A stretch of 33,808 bases of DNA from an uncultured Chlorobiaceae bacterium. GTDB lineage: Bacteria > Bacteroidota > Chlorobiia > Chlorobiales > Chlorobiaceae. Where the stretch lies: contig CAJAOR010000207.1 of assembly GCA_903942355.1 (NCBI GenBank), positions 1 through 33,808 on the forward strand, given 5' to 3'. How positions within the stretch are numbered: the stretch's first letter is position 1; each line of letters opens with the position of its first letter. Position numbers and translations under genes: made by a program. The notes below the pieces were generated by a model, which worked only from the letters and a program-made list of their open reading frames with translations, was not told the origin of the DNA and did not search any database. Positions 1 through 9,482 of the stretch are shown piece after piece.

Positions 1-2
1 CA

Positions 3-71
3 GCCCTGTCTTTAGTCGGTTATGAGCTCCTGCAAGTGGCTTCATTTGCGATAACGACACTTATCACATGA
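3..71 (+). CDS. Possible 3' end of an upstream membrane protein gene (partial)
   Basis: One plus-strand frame is open from the window edge to a TGA at 69-71. It translates to a hydrophobic tail ending AITTLIT. This would fit the last helix of a membrane protein that begins outside the window. Only 22 codons are visible, so the family cannot be named and chance is possible. Confidence 0.3.
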   Translation, partial: ALSLVGYELLQVASFAITTLIT

Positions 72-277
72 ACACAGCCATGAGCATCTCCATTTTTTAC
101 TCAAAATTTCGATTTTTGTGGCTATCATGAATTATTCAGGTTAGTAATCGTAAATATTACGTGGACGAAATCATGAAAGCTTTCGTCTCCCCTTTATTGC
201 TGTAATTCGTTTGCATTCAGGAGGATAAAAAATACATTGCATAAATATAGGACTCCCCAATATGGAACAGGAACTCA
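72..277. other. Leader region of the ClC gene
   Basis: This AT-rich stretch separates the possible upstream gene end from the ClC transporter. No ORF or convincing structured RNA is visible. An AGGA-type ribosome binding site (in acaggaactca) lies directly before the ATG at 278 and supports that start. Confidence 0.4.
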
Positions 278-2161
278 ATGAATGCTTTTTTCAACGGTAA
301 TAACCATCTGAAACGACGTTTCATGGCAATCATGTATCTGCTTTTACGAAAAAGCCGATATTTCAAAGGAACGTCTCAACAATACTTCCGCCTGACCCTC
401 GATTATATACTTGTTCAGCTCAATCTTAATCAGGACATCCCCTTTCTTTTTGTTGCTGTATGTGTTGGCCTTCTGACTGGATATGTGGCGGTGGTGTTTC
501 ATGATGCCATCATGATGATCAGTACAATGAGTTTTTCCGGCCTTCGTTCTTTCGGCAAAACCATGGGCATTGATAAATACTGGATGGTCATTCTTCCATT
601 TATTCCCGCTCTGGGCGGGCTCCTTGTAGGGTTGTATAATGCTTTTGTTGTGAAAGCCAGGCCTGGACACGGTCTTGCATCAGTGATCAAGGCTGTCGCC
701 CAGAATGACGGTGTGATCAGCAAGAAATTATGGTTTCATAAAAGTATAACCTCAGTTATAAGTATCGGTACAGGGGGTGGCGGTGGCCGGGAAGCCCCTA
801 TTATTCAGGTTGGTGCAGCAATAGGCTCAACGGTTGCCCAGCTTCTGAAGTTTTCGCCAAATAAAACCCGTACTCTCCTTGGTTGTGGTGCCGCTGCTGG
901 GCTTGCCGCTGTTTTCAATGCTCCCATAGGGGGCGTAATGTTTGCCATTGAAGTTCTGCTGGGCGATTTCAGTGTCAAAACTTTCAGTCCTATTGTGATA
1001 GCAGCTGTTATAGGCACGGTTCTTTCAAGAAGCTTTCTGGGCAACAATCCAACATTTCAGGTTCCTGAATACTCTCTTGTCTCAAATACGGAACTCTTCT
1101 TCTATTTTGTACTCGGTATTCTTGCAGGACTCTCAGCAGTAATGTTTATAAAGACCTACTATGGCATAGAGGAATGGTTTCATAGAATTGAAAAAAAATG
1201 GAAGATACCTGTATGGGCAATGCCGGCAATAGGCGGACTCATGAGTGGCTTGATCTGCATGTGGCTCCCTGGTCTTTATGGATTTTCCTATGAGGCCATA
1301 AACCAAGCTGTTCACGGTAATGAAAGCTGGGTCAATATGATCGGGATATACATATTCAAGCCGATTGTGGTCGGTCTGAGTATAGGCTCAGGAGGATCCG
1401 GCGGTATGTTTGCTCCAGCCATGAAAATGGGTGCGATGCTTGGAGGAATGTTTGGCAAGGCTGTCCATATTTTGTTTCCGGCATTAACCGGCCCCTCAGG
1501 AGCTTATGCTCTTGTAGGAATGGGGGCGTTAACTGCCGGTATCATGCGGGCTCCGCTTACCGTTATTCTGATTCTTTTCGAAATCACCGGACAGTACGAA
1601 ATCGTGCTGCCGATCATGTTTGCATCGGTGACCTCTGCCCTTATTGCCCGTCTCGCTTATCGCCATAGCATGGAGACCTACGTTCTTGAAAAAGAAGGTG
1701 TCAAGGTCGGTTTTGGTATTGCCCTGTCGGTTGCTGAGCATATCAGCATTGCTGAAGTCACGAAAACAGATTTTGTGAAATTCAGTATTACGGAAACCGC
1801 AACGAACATGATAGATGTATTTTTTAACACCCCTGAATCAAGTTTTCTGGTTACCGGTCATGATGGAAAATTTTCAGGAATCATTAGTCTGGATGAAATG
1901 AGGATTCTTCTCAAACAAGATTCCCTGATCGGATTGATTGCTGAAGATATTGTAAAAAAGGGTGTGCCCGTACTTTACAATAGCACCAAACTTGATGAAG
2001 CGCTAAAATTATTTGAAATAACTGATTACAATATGCTGCCGGTTCTTGATTCCGAAAGCGGAATGTTACTTGGTGTTGTTCGTCAGGAAGAGGCCTTTGC
2101 TTATTACCGCAAGCAACTCAATCTGTATGGCTCGGATCCGTATGAGAATCCTGCATCCTGA
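278..2161 (+). CDS. ClC-family chloride channel/transporter with C-terminal CBS-like region
   Basis: A 627-residue inner-membrane protein of the ClC family, which moves chloride or exchanges Cl- for H+. The family's conserved loops are visible: a GTGGGGGREAP segment at about residues 164-174, with the gating-type Glu in GREAP, and GSGGSGGMFAP at about 370-380. About ten hydrophobic segments fill residues 45-480. The last ~130 residues are soluble and end with the pattern of paired CBS domains (for example DYNMLPVLDSESGMLLGVV), which usually bind adenine nucleotides and regulate transport. The ATG has a good AGGA ribosome binding site. The gene converges on the DUF389 gene with only 24 bp between stops. 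Whether it is a channel or an antiporter cannot be decided from sequence. Confidence 0.93.
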   Translation: MNAFFNGNNHLKRRFMAIMYLLLRKSRYFKGTSQQYFRLTLDYILVQLNLNQDIPFLFVAVCVGLLTGYVAVVFHDAIMMISTMSFSGLRSFGKTMGIDKYWMVILPFIPALGGLLVGLYNAFVVKARPGHGLASVIKAVAQNDGVISKKLWFHKSITSVISIGTGGGGGREAPIIQVGAAIGSTVAQLLKFSPNKTRTLLGCGAAAGLAAVFNAPIGGVMFAIEVLLGDFSVKTFSPIVIAAVIGTVLSRSFLGNNPTFQVPEYSLVSNTELFFYFVLGILAGLSAVMFIKTYYGIEEWFHRIEKKWKIPVWAMPAIGGLMSGLICMWLPGLYGFSYEAINQAVHGNESWVNMIGIYIFKPIVVGLSIGSGGSGGMFAPAMKMGAMLGGMFGKAVHILFPALTGPSGAYALVGMGALTAGIMRAPLTVILILFEITGQYEIVLPIMFASVTSALIARLAYRHSMETYVLEKEGVKVGFGIALSVAEHISIAEVTKTDFVKFSITETATNMIDVFFNTPESSFLVTGHDGKFSGIISLDEMRILLKQDSLIGLIAEDIVKKGVPVLYNSTKLDEALKLFEITDYNMLPVLDSESGMLLGVVRQEEAFAYYRKQLNLYGSDPYENPAS

Positions 2162-2185
2162 CTGCAAAAAACCGTGAAAAACAGC

Positions 2186-3493
2186 TCAGTCGAACACCGT
2201 TCTTAAGCTGTCGTTCTGAAGTCTTACCTTGAGCCAGTCAATAATCTTCTCTTTTTCACTATCCCCCAGGGGAGTTGATGTGGAGACTACAACAGAAGGC
2301 ATTTTTTTTGCCTTATACCCTTCTTCAGTATTGAACCGGTAGGTTTCTGCGAAGAGGCATGCCGAGACCATTGGAAAAAGTGTCCTTAGTTCCTTCAGTA
2401 GAACAAGTCCGGTATAACTGCGCTGTTGAACGCTATCCTGCTGGCGAGCATTTTGCTGGAGTAAAAGGGAGAGACGGTTGATTTCAGATTTCAGCCGTTC
2501 GGTTTCGCTGAGCTGAGTGGATAGGTCGCTAAAGTTAAGTCCTTGCTGATAATTCAGGATTACATTTCCCAACCCGAATTCTACCGCTCGCTTTTTGAGC
2601 TGGGCCTTGTCTTCATCCGTCAGCGTCCGACCGCCATAAATCAGGGTAATCGTTTTGTGCTCGGCATTGATTTCATGACGTAAAAGATAATCTCCACGGA
2701 AAAGGCTGACACTACGGATAAACTTTCCGGAGTTTTCCATAAATCCCTCATTCTGCACAAGCACGTAACCAAAATAGATACTTGGAACAAGAGTAATCAA
2801 AATCACTACGGTTATCAGGCGGTTGATGCGCACTTTTTTTGCATCGTCAATAATGTGCTTGATCGGAAACGCCATAACTTTTGAAAAGACGACTGTTGAA
2901 ATCCCTATAAACACCACATTGATTGCAAAGAGATAGATTGCTCCGAAAAAAAATGGTAAGTGAGCGGTTGCCAGACCATAGCCAGCCGTACAAAGAGGAG
3001 GCATAAGCGCTGTAGCAATAGCGACACCCGGCACAACATTGCCCTTCAGCTTTGTAGTAAGGGAAATCGTGCCGGCAAGCCCGCCAAAAAGTGCGATCAG
3101 GACATCGTAAATAGTTGGACTTGTTCGTGCAAGCAGTTCGGAATGGGCGCTCGAAACTGGACTGATGGCGAAGTACAGCGTTGAGGCGGCCAGACTTGCC
3201 AGAACAGCATAGGAGAAGTTCTTGAAAGCCTTTCGAAGCAGAGGGAAATCGTATGTTGCAATACTGTATCCCATTCCATTAATTGGGCCCATCAGTGGTG
3301 AAATAAGCATGGCTCCAATAATGACTGCTGTAGAGTTGATATTCAATCCAACAGAGGCAAGAATAGTGGCAAATATCAGAACCCACAGCCGGCTGCCCTT
3401 AAAAACGATCTCACTTTCAACCGCGTTGTGGATGACATCGAAGGTTTCAGCATCCGGCTGTATATTAAATGAGTGCAAGATCTTTTTAATCAT
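2186..3493 (-). CDS. DUF389 (TIGR00341-type) membrane protein
   Basis: A 435-residue protein with the hallmark DUF389 stretch, including STAVIIGAMLISPLMGPING at about residues 54-73 and a later ATALMPPLCTAGYGLA. About five to six membrane segments occupy residues 35-255. The remainder is soluble, with a Leu/Gln-rich probable coiled coil at about 325-355. The family's molecular function is not established. The gene is divergent from the antiporter at 3736 and convergent with the ClC gene, so it is probably transcribed alone. Family assignment is firm; function is unknown. Confidence 0.88.
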   Translation of the reverse strand: MIKKILHSFNIQPDAETFDVIHNAVESEIVFKGSRLWVLIFATILASVGLNINSTAVIIGAMLISPLMGPINGMGYSIATYDFPLLRKAFKNFSYAVLASLAASTLYFAISPVSSAHSELLARTSPTIYDVLIALFGGLAGTISLTTKLKGNVVPGVAIATALMPPLCTAGYGLATAHLPFFFGAIYLFAINVVFIGISTVVFSKVMAFPIKHIIDDAKKVRINRLITVVILITLVPSIYFGYVLVQNEGFMENSGKFIRSVSLFRGDYLLRHEINAEHKTITLIYGGRTLTDEDKAQLKKRAVEFGLGNVILNYQQGLNFSDLSTQLSETERLKSEINRLSLLLQQNARQQDSVQQRSYTGLVLLKELRTLFPMVSACLFAETYRFNTEEGYKAKKMPSVVVSTSTPLGDSEKEKIIDWLKVRLQNDSLRTVFD

Positions 3494-3687
3494 AACGGGG
3501 ATTTTTGGTATAGAAATCTTTCTTTAGCATCACTGATGGAGTCCAAGGGTTGCAACACGCTGCCTGGTCGGAGTTATTTCCAGGCATTCTGATTTACAGC
3601 TGGAACTTTATTATACGCTCGAAATGACTTTGGTGATTGAGCAAGTTACCAACTTAAGCTATTGTCAGGAAATCGGAGTATACTTAT

Positions 3688-3703
3688 AGAAATCAGGATT
3701 TCT
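3688..3703. promoter_or_regulatory. Small palindrome upstream of the antiporter gene
   Basis: The sequence AGAAATC-AG-GATTTCT has perfect 7-bp inverted arms and lies about 33 bp before the ATG at 3736, inside the divergent intergenic region. Its position suits an operator, but no regulator can be named. Confidence 0.3.
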
Positions 3704-3735
3704 CCACATCATGTTTTTTGCAGAAGATATTGATT

Positions 3736-5199
3736 ATGAAACAGACAGGACGGTGTCTACTCTTATTTGCACTTGTGTTTGCAGTACCGCTGGCTATAAG
3801 CGGGACACTTTTTGCTGAAGCTCTTGATATCACAGCGGTGGCTCCCGTTGTTGTAACATTTCGGAATAATCTCCCGCCGATCTGGCTTGTTACGCCTTTT
3901 ATCGCTCTTCTCGTTATAATAGCAACTGGCCCGCTTTTGTTCCATCGCTTCTGGGAGCAACACTATCCTAAGGTTGCTGTCGGATTGGGGCTGGTCGTGG
4001 CGTGTTACTATGGCTTTATGATGGATCATGGGTTGCATGTGCTGGAACATACCCTTGAAGAGTACCTTTCATTTATTGCACTGATAGCATCCCTGTTTGT
4101 GGTTTCCGGTGGAATACTAATCAAGATAGAGCGGAGAGGAACCCCTGTTATTAATGCGCTTTTACTCTTTTTTGGAGCCATTATTTCAAATCTGGTCGGA
4201 ACAACCGGAGCGTCCATGCTGCTCATAAGGCCTTATATGCGAATCAATGAAGGTCGTCTCAAACCATTTCATATTGTCTTTTTCATTTTCATTGTCAGCA
4301 ACATTGGTGGTGCACTTACTCCTATTGGAGATCCACCGCTTTTTCTTGGCTATTTAAAGGGGGTCCCTTTTTTCTGGGTGTTTCCTAAAATATGGCTGCC
4401 GTGGGTCATTACTGTTGCGGGTCTTCTCCTCATTTTCATCATTCTTGATGCCAGGGCGGGAGCTGGTGATATGAAGGGTGCAGAAGCAAAAGGCGGTGTG
4501 AGGATTACAGGTAGAAGAAATTTCTTCTTTCTCGCGGTGATCATTGCAGCAGTTTTTCTTGATCCAGCAGTAATAGAGGGAGTTCCGAGTCTACAGGAAC
4601 TTTTTCATGTGCCGTTCGGGATCCGGGAACTGATCATGTTTATGGTTGCTATTGCTGCCTATAATTTCTCAAATCCTGAGGCATTCAAGGGCAATGAATT
4701 CAACTTTGAGCCCATCAAGGAGGTTGCTTATCTTTTTATTGGCATCTTTGCCACCATGATTCCAGCTCTTGAACTCATCGGAAACTACGCTTCATCTCAT
4801 GCATCTGAATTTTCTGTATCACGTTTCTACTGGTTGACCGGAGCTCTTTCCGGTGTACTTGATAACGCTCCTACTTATCTGAATTTCTTTGCCGGTGCGT
4901 TAGGAAAGTTTGGGCTTGATATCGCCACTCCAGAAGACATTAAACTCTTTGCTGGTGGCGTTGGCTCCCCGCTTCAGGGGGATGTATCCTCAGACATTTA
5001 CCTTATGGCGATCTCGGTTGCGGCGGTCTTTTTCGGGGCAATAAGCTATATCGGTAATGCCCCGAACTTCATGGTAAAAAACATTGCTGCTCAAGCAGAT
5101 GTTGACGTACCTGACTTTCTGGAGTATATCTACAAATACTCGCTTCCGATACTGATCCCGTTTTTTGTGCTCTTGTGGGTCCTTTTTTTTTACTATTGA
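3736..5199 (+). CDS. ArsB/NhaD-superfamily sodium:proton antiporter-like permease
   Basis: A 487-residue polytopic membrane protein with about 11-12 hydrophobic segments; the first could act as a signal anchor. Characteristic motifs are NLVGTTGASMLL, ALTPIGDPPLFLGYLKGVPF and GVLDNAPTYLNF. These are typical of ion-transporter-superfamily permeases annotated as Na+/H+ antiporters or CitMHS-type transporters. The expected role is Na+/H+ exchange, though citrate or another anion cannot be excluded. The ORF track begins at a TTG (3718). I prefer the ATG at 3736, preceded by AGAAG and giving a normal hydrophobic N-terminus. A 16-bp palindrome lies just upstream, and two small genes follow on the same strand. 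Confidence 0.85.
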   Translation: MKQTGRCLLLFALVFAVPLAISGTLFAEALDITAVAPVVVTFRNNLPPIWLVTPFIALLVIIATGPLLFHRFWEQHYPKVAVGLGLVVACYYGFMMDHGLHVLEHTLEEYLSFIALIASLFVVSGGILIKIERRGTPVINALLLFFGAIISNLVGTTGASMLLIRPYMRINEGRLKPFHIVFFIFIVSNIGGALTPIGDPPLFLGYLKGVPFFWVFPKIWLPWVITVAGLLLIFIILDARAGAGDMKGAEAKGGVRITGRRNFFFLAVIIAAVFLDPAVIEGVPSLQELFHVPFGIRELIMFMVAIAAYNFSNPEAFKGNEFNFEPIKEVAYLFIGIFATMIPALELIGNYASSHASEFSVSRFYWLTGALSGVLDNAPTYLNFFAGALGKFGLDIATPEDIKLFAGGVGSPLQGDVSSDIYLMAISVAAVFFGAISYIGNAPNFMVKNIAAQADVDVPDFLEYIYKYSLPILIPFFVLLWVLFFYY

Positions 5200-5231
5200 G
5201 GGTCTGCCAATAACCAATAACATTTGAGACA

Positions 5232-5618
5232 ATGAAGAGCTTTATTGCTGCAGTCAAGAACGGTGAAAAGGGGTTTGTGATCAAAAATTCTGTTTTTCTG
5301 CCTTTTCACTGTGAGATTATATCCATCTGGATTGGCAAGGAGATGTCCCTGCTATCAGCTCCGGATCAGATTACTGATCTCTGTGAATCCGAGCTTATAG
5401 GTGTTCGAGCTGGCGACTCTTTTACCAATTTGGTGTTTAGGAAATGGAATAATCTTGCGAAAGAACTGGGCCATGATAAGGGGCATATTATTTTGCATGC
5501 CGCAGAAAAAGGTTCTGATATTTTTATAAGCGAAAATCTCCATTACATCCGGATCAGTTTTCAGGATCACAAGAAAGAGGTTTCTTTGGAAATTATAGAT
5601 AATCCGTTAGATCTTTAG
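5232..5618 (+). CDS. Hypothetical protein, 128 aa
   Basis: An unrecognised soluble protein of 128 residues, 32 bp downstream of the antiporter on the same strand and only 12 bp before the next small gene, which suggests co-transcription. The sequence has mixed charged and hydrophobic content with no membrane segment and no recognisable catalytic motif. There is no strong ribosome binding site before the ATG at 5232. An internal ATG at 5343, beginning MSLLSAPDQ, is an alternative start. No function is assigned. Confidence 0.6.
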   Translation: MKSFIAAVKNGEKGFVIKNSVFLPFHCEIISIWIGKEMSLLSAPDQITDLCESELIGVRAGDSFTNLVFRKWNNLAKELGHDKGHIILHAAEKGSDIFISENLHYIRISFQDHKKEVSLEIIDNPLDL

Positions 5619-5630
5619 GAAAGAATCAAA

Positions 5631-5897
5631 ATGAATAAAATTGACAGAATCACTGGCTTTCTTTATTGCATCGTTATGCTGAGTATGACAATGTTTCCGC
5701 CCTTTATCATAGGAGCCCATGAATGCATTAGGTATTCGTTTATAATCAACTACCGCATCACAGACTGGACTTGCCTGATAGACACATCACAACTGTATAT
5801 CCAGTACATTTTCGTTTCCATAATTGCTGCCGCAGTTATACTGGCAAGCGAATCTCTGAGTAATGAAGCCGTTCGTGGAGCCAGAGTAAAGAGATAG
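5631..5897 (+). CDS. Small two-helix membrane protein, hypothetical
   Basis: An 88-residue protein with a good ribosome binding site (AGGAAAG, about 7 nt before the ATG). Two hydrophobic segments are visible at about residues 8-29 and 55-74, and the tail is basic (RGARVKR), which suggests an N-in/C-in inner-membrane hairpin. Two Cys residues (about 32 and 48) lie between the helices, where a disulfide would be possible. It follows the 128-aa gene closely and is probably in the same transcript. The family is not recognised. Confidence 0.6.
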   Translation: MNKIDRITGFLYCIVMLSMTMFPPFIIGAHECIRYSFIINYRITDWTCLIDTSQLYIQYIFVSIIAAAVILASESLSNEAVRGARVKR

Positions 5898-6095
5898 GAG
5901 GTTCTATAAGCTTATATATTACTCGGATTGGGAAATGAGAGCTTTGAACCGGGGTGGAGTCCCTATAAATGACTTCAAGGTTTTTAAGCACTATTCGAAC
6001 AAAGTATTATCGTGAAAGATCCGAAACTGGTTCGGTCAAAAACTTTTTTTTGTTATCCACGCTTTTATGGGACTGTGCAAAATACCCGGCAGCAA

Positions 6096-6884
6096 ATGAA
6101 GCCAATTATTATGCCCATCAAGTTTGCAAGACGCCTTTCAGGAAGTAAACGATCCACTGAATCGAACAGACACCTTGGTTTCACGCTCGCATTTGTTGCT
6201 GGGTCGACAAATGCAGGGGCATTTTTAGCTGTCCGCCAATACACGTCACACATGACTGGAATGGTCTCATCAATGGCTGACAATGTGGTCCTCGGCAACA
6301 TAGATCTTGCGTTCAGTGCATTTGGTGGCATTATCGCTTTCCTCTCAGGTGCCGCAACAACTGCGGTCATGGTTAACCTTGCCAGGCGACGGCATATGCA
6401 CAGCGAGTTTGCATTTCCTCTCTTGCTTGAGGCCATCCTCATGCTCTGTTTTGGCTTGCTTGGCACACAACTATCAAAAATCGAAGGAATGTTTGTCCCG
6501 GTTACCGTAATGTTGCTCTGTTTTATGATGGGACTTCAGAATGCTGTTATAACGAAGTTGTCAAATGCTGTAATTCGAACCACTCACCTTACCGGTATCA
6601 TTACTGATCTTGGGATAGAACTTGGCAAACTGTTTTACTGGAATCGGTATATATCGGAAAAAGAGCCTGAGGTTCTAGCAGATCGAGACCGCATACTGGT
6701 GCTTACAATTTTAACGCTGTCTTTTTTCGGTGGTGGGGTCATAGGAGCTCTAGGCTTCAAATTCATTGGATACGCGCTTACTATTCCTCTTGCCCTTCTC
6801 CTTGTCCTTTTGGCCGCTGTACCAGCAATCGATGATTTACGCGTATATCTACAAAGATTTCAAGAGAAGAAACCGCACCTATAA
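6096..6884 (+). CDS. DUF1275 (YoaK-type) membrane protein
   Basis: A membrane protein matching DUF1275. Visible signatures are AFVAGSTNAGAFLAV, a TSHMTGMVSSMADN motif and, in the second half, FMMGLQNAVITKLS followed by RTTHLTGIITDLGIELG. The paired HMTG and HLTG motifs are the family hallmark. About six to seven hydrophobic segments are present. The ORF track starts at a GTG (6012), but its first 28 residues are basic and unlike the family. I therefore prefer the ATG at 6096, with 6111 also possible. The cellular role of the family is not established. This is the last gene of the chromosomal-looking part before the integrase. Confidence 0.82.
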   Translation: MKPIIMPIKFARRLSGSKRSTESNRHLGFTLAFVAGSTNAGAFLAVRQYTSHMTGMVSSMADNVVLGNIDLAFSAFGGIIAFLSGAATTAVMVNLARRRHMHSEFAFPLLLEAILMLCFGLLGTQLSKIEGMFVPVTVMLLCFMMGLQNAVITKLSNAVIRTTHLTGIITDLGIELGKLFYWNRYISEKEPEVLADRDRILVLTILTLSFFGGGVIGALGFKFIGYALTIPLALLLVLLAAVPAIDDLRVYLQRFQEKKPHL

Positions 6885-7036
6885 GAGTACCTTCAGAATT
6901 GTCGACTAACAGCGGCGCATTCCCGAACTTCCGTTTTGCTTATCGTTAAAAAAAGCATAAACTTTCAACAGTTTAATGTTGATAATGTATTTTATCATAA
7001 CTAAAACTAAGCACAGAAAACAAACGAACAGGTACC

Positions 7037-8005
7037 ATGACCGACACGCTTCCGATCCTCGAAAAACGGACACTTTCAGCGCAAGAGTTTCATGCTTTGA
7101 AGGCAATGCCACCGGAACTCGAATGGTATGCCAATATCCGGAGTGAAAAGACCCGCCGGGCGTACCGTAACGACGTGAAGGAACTGTCCCGATTTCTCGG
7201 CATCACGGAACCGGAAGAAATGCGAATTGTGACAAGAGCGCACTTGCTTGCTTGGCGCACCGATCTTGAACAACGTAACCTTGCCGCCGCCACTATCCGG
7301 CGCAAGCTTGCTTCGATCTCTTCCCTGTTCGACTACCTCTGTGAACAGAATGCTGTACTGCATAATCCGGTTCTTGGGGTGAAACGCCCTGCGGCCAACA
7401 ACAACGAAGGAACGACTCCTGCTCTTGGTGACAGTCAGGCAAGAATGCTGCTTGATGCACCACCTGCGAATACTCTAAAAGGAAAACGGGACAGAGCAAT
7501 TCTCGCTACCCTGCTCTACCATGGGTTGCGCCGAGAAGAACTTTGTCGTCTGCAGGTTAAAGATGTGCAGCAACGTAGTGGTGTGCTGCATTTGTGCATC
7601 CACGGTAAACGGGAAAAGATCAGGTTTTTGCCAATGCATCCGATGGCTCAGAGGTTGATTGATGAGTATCTTGAAGCTGCCGGTCACCGTGACGACCAGA
7701 AAGGCCCACTTTTCCGACCGGTAAAAAACAATATCAGCGGTACACTTGATAAGCCGCTTGACCCTCAAGCAGTATATACCTGTATTATCCGGAAATACGG
7801 AAAAGAAACGGGCATTCTCGCAAGTGTGAACGGGTTCTGCGTACACTCGTTACGGTCAACAGCGGCAACGAATGCGCTGGAACACGGGGCTGATATCGGA
7901 AAGGTGCAGGAGTGGCTTGGTCATGCGAATGTGTCAACAACTCGGCTCTATGACAGAAGGAAAAGCAGGCCTGAGGAAAGCCCAACGTTCAGGGTGAAAT
8001 ATTGA
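7037..8005 (+). CDS. Tyrosine recombinase / integrase (XerC/D-like)
   Basis: A 322-residue site-specific recombinase. An N-terminal SAM-like core-binding domain (about residues 25-115, including [15 protein letters not shown]) precedes the catalytic domain. Catalytic boxes are visible: Arg I in [12 protein letters not shown] (about 160-171), HSLRST (about 269-274, His and Arg II), and [15 protein letters not shown] (about 295-309) with the nucleophilic Tyr. The length suits Xer-like or element-borne integrases. An AGG ribosome binding site lies just before the ATG. A decayed copy of its last ~235 bp lies at 11645-11879 in the same orientation, so the gene belongs to a mobile module rather than being the housekeeping Xer. 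The AAA/HNH pair lies immediately downstream. Confidence 0.92.
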   Translation: MTDTLPILEKRTLSAQEFHALKAMPPELEWYANIRSEKTRRAYRNDVKELSRFLGITEPEEMRIVTRAHLLAWRTDLEQRNLAAATIRRKLASISSLFDYLCEQNAVLHNPVLGVKRPAANNNEGTTPALGDSQARMLLDAPPANTLKGKRDRAILATLLYHGLRREELCRLQVKDVQQRSGVLHLCIHGKREKIRFLPMHPMAQRLIDEYLEAAGHRDDQKGPLFRPVKNNISGTLDKPLDPQAVYTCIIRKYGKETGILASVNGFCVHSLRSTAATNALEHGADIGKVQEWLGHANVSTTRLYDRRKSRPEESPTFRVKY

Positions 8006-8138
8006 TTCTTAATCTTCGACAAACAAAATATCAAGCAGGGTAAAGACGTAGTAATATCATATCTTAGAAAGATACCGTGTTATCCGCCATGAAAATATGG
8101 TAGAAATAAGTATCAAACGGGCATGAAAAAAGCTCATT

Positions 8139-9482
8139 ATGATTAAACATCTGAAAATGACCAATGTCGGACCGGCTCCAAAGATGGAACTCGAGTTCGG
8201 CAAAAGACTGAATTTGATTACAGGCGATAACGGCTTGGGCAAAAGCTTTTTGCTGGATATTGCATGGTGGGCTATGACTCGCATATGGCCAGCAGAATTG
8301 AACCCTAAATTGACCTCTGGCAAGGTGGCTTTGCCCACAGATAAAAGGCAAGAAGCCGAAATCGATTTTTCGTTTTCAGCGGTATCGAAAACAAAGGGCT
8401 ATATCAGCACATTTGAGCCGCGAGGACAAAGCTGGACTGTCCAGAAAGGTCGTCCGGCAAACCCCGGACTCGTCTTTTATGCGATGGCTGATGGAAGCTT
8501 TGCTGTTTGGGACCCGGCCCGGAACTACTGGAAATCGAAAAACCCTGACCAAAGTAAAGAAAGGCCTGCCGCTTACGTGTTTAGTCCGAAAGATGTTTGG
8601 GATGGACTGCAAAATCAAGATGGGACGTGGCTTTGCAATGGTTTAATTCGGGACTGGGCTGGCTGGCAAAAGGAAAAAGGAAGAGCCTTTGAGTCTTTGA
8701 TCTCTGTACTTGATGTTTTGTCACCCGCATCAACTGAAAAAATTCTACCGGGATCGTTAATACGCATTAGTCTGGATGATGTAAGGGATATGCCTACATT
8801 GAAAATGCCGTATGACCAAGAAGTAGCAGTAGTTCATGCTTCATCGGGTATGCGTCGAATTATTTCGCTTGCCTATTTCCTTGTCTGGTGCTGGGAAGAG
8901 CATGTAAAAGCTAAAGAGTTATTGGGCGAGGAACCTGAGACGAATACAGTTTTTCTGATTGATGAAGTCGAGTCGCATCTGCATCCCAAATGGCAACGGA
9001 CGGTGATTCCTTCCTTGATGAAGGTGATAAAGCAATTGACCAAGTCCCCTGATATCCTATTGATAGACGATACCGATCCAGAGCATCCCCTTCATACATT
9101 GATGATATCCGATGTTCAACTTATAGCCGTAACCCATTCCCCTTTGATCATGGCTTCTGTGGAACCCCTGTTTGACGAAAATCAAGATGCTTGGTTCGAC
9201 CTTGATCTAGTCTGTAACAACGTCGAGCTCACACACAGACAGTTTGTCCGGCAAGGAGATGTCCGCAGTTGGCTCACCAGCGAGGCGTTTGATCTTAAAT
9301 CCGGCTATTCGATTGAAGCTGAAACAGTTCTGGAAGATGCTGCTCTGGCGTTAAGTAACGAACATCTCAGTAAAGACGAAGCACTCTTACTGGAACAACG
9401 CTTACGGGCAGCCCTCTCTGATACTGATCCATTCTGGATGCGCTGGCGGTTTGTGGCTGAAAAGAAAGGATGGTCGTTATGA
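8139..9482 (+). CDS. AAA-family (ABC/SMC-like) ATPase, first gene of an ATPase-HNH pair
   Basis: A 447-residue ATPase of the AAA_15/AAA_21 type. Walker A is GDNGLGKS (about residues 29-36). A signature-like SSGMRRIISLAY lies at about 235-246. Walker B is VFLIDEVESHLHP (about 271-283), and an H-switch AVTHSPLIMA at about 330-339. There is no long coiled coil, so it is a compact enzyme like the OLD and PtuA groups. It overlaps the HNH gene by ATGA, which implies translational coupling and a shared complex. In the Septu (PtuA/PtuB) phage-defence system an ATPase of this type partners an HNH nuclease. The layout fits, but membership is an inference. The adjacent integrase suggests it arrived as cargo. 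Confidence 0.88.
   Translation: MIKHLKMTNVGPAPKMELEFGKRLNLITGDNGLGKSFLLDIAWWAMTRIWPAELNPKLTSGKVALPTDKRQEAEIDFSFSAVSKTKGYISTFEPRGQSWTVQKGRPANPGLVFYAMADGSFAVWDPARNYWKSKNPDQSKERPAAYVFSPKDVWDGLQNQDGTWLCNGLIRDWAGWQKEKGRAFESLISVLDVLSPASTEKILPGSLIRISLDDVRDMPTLKMPYDQEVAVVHASSGMRRIISLAYFLVWCWEEHVKAKELLGEEPETNTVFLIDEVESHLHPKWQRTVIPSLMKVIKQLTKSPDILLIDDTDPEHPLHTLMISDVQLIAVTHSPLIMASVEPLFDENQDAWFDLDLVCNNVELTHRQFVRQGDVRSWLTSEAFDLKSGYSIEAETVLEDAALALSNEHLSKDEALLLEQRLRAALSDTDPFWMRWRFVAEKKGWSL

Noticed and set aside
3222-3527. 101-aa ORF antisense to DUF389
   Set aside because: It lies opposite the start of the DUF389 gene and shows no independent support.
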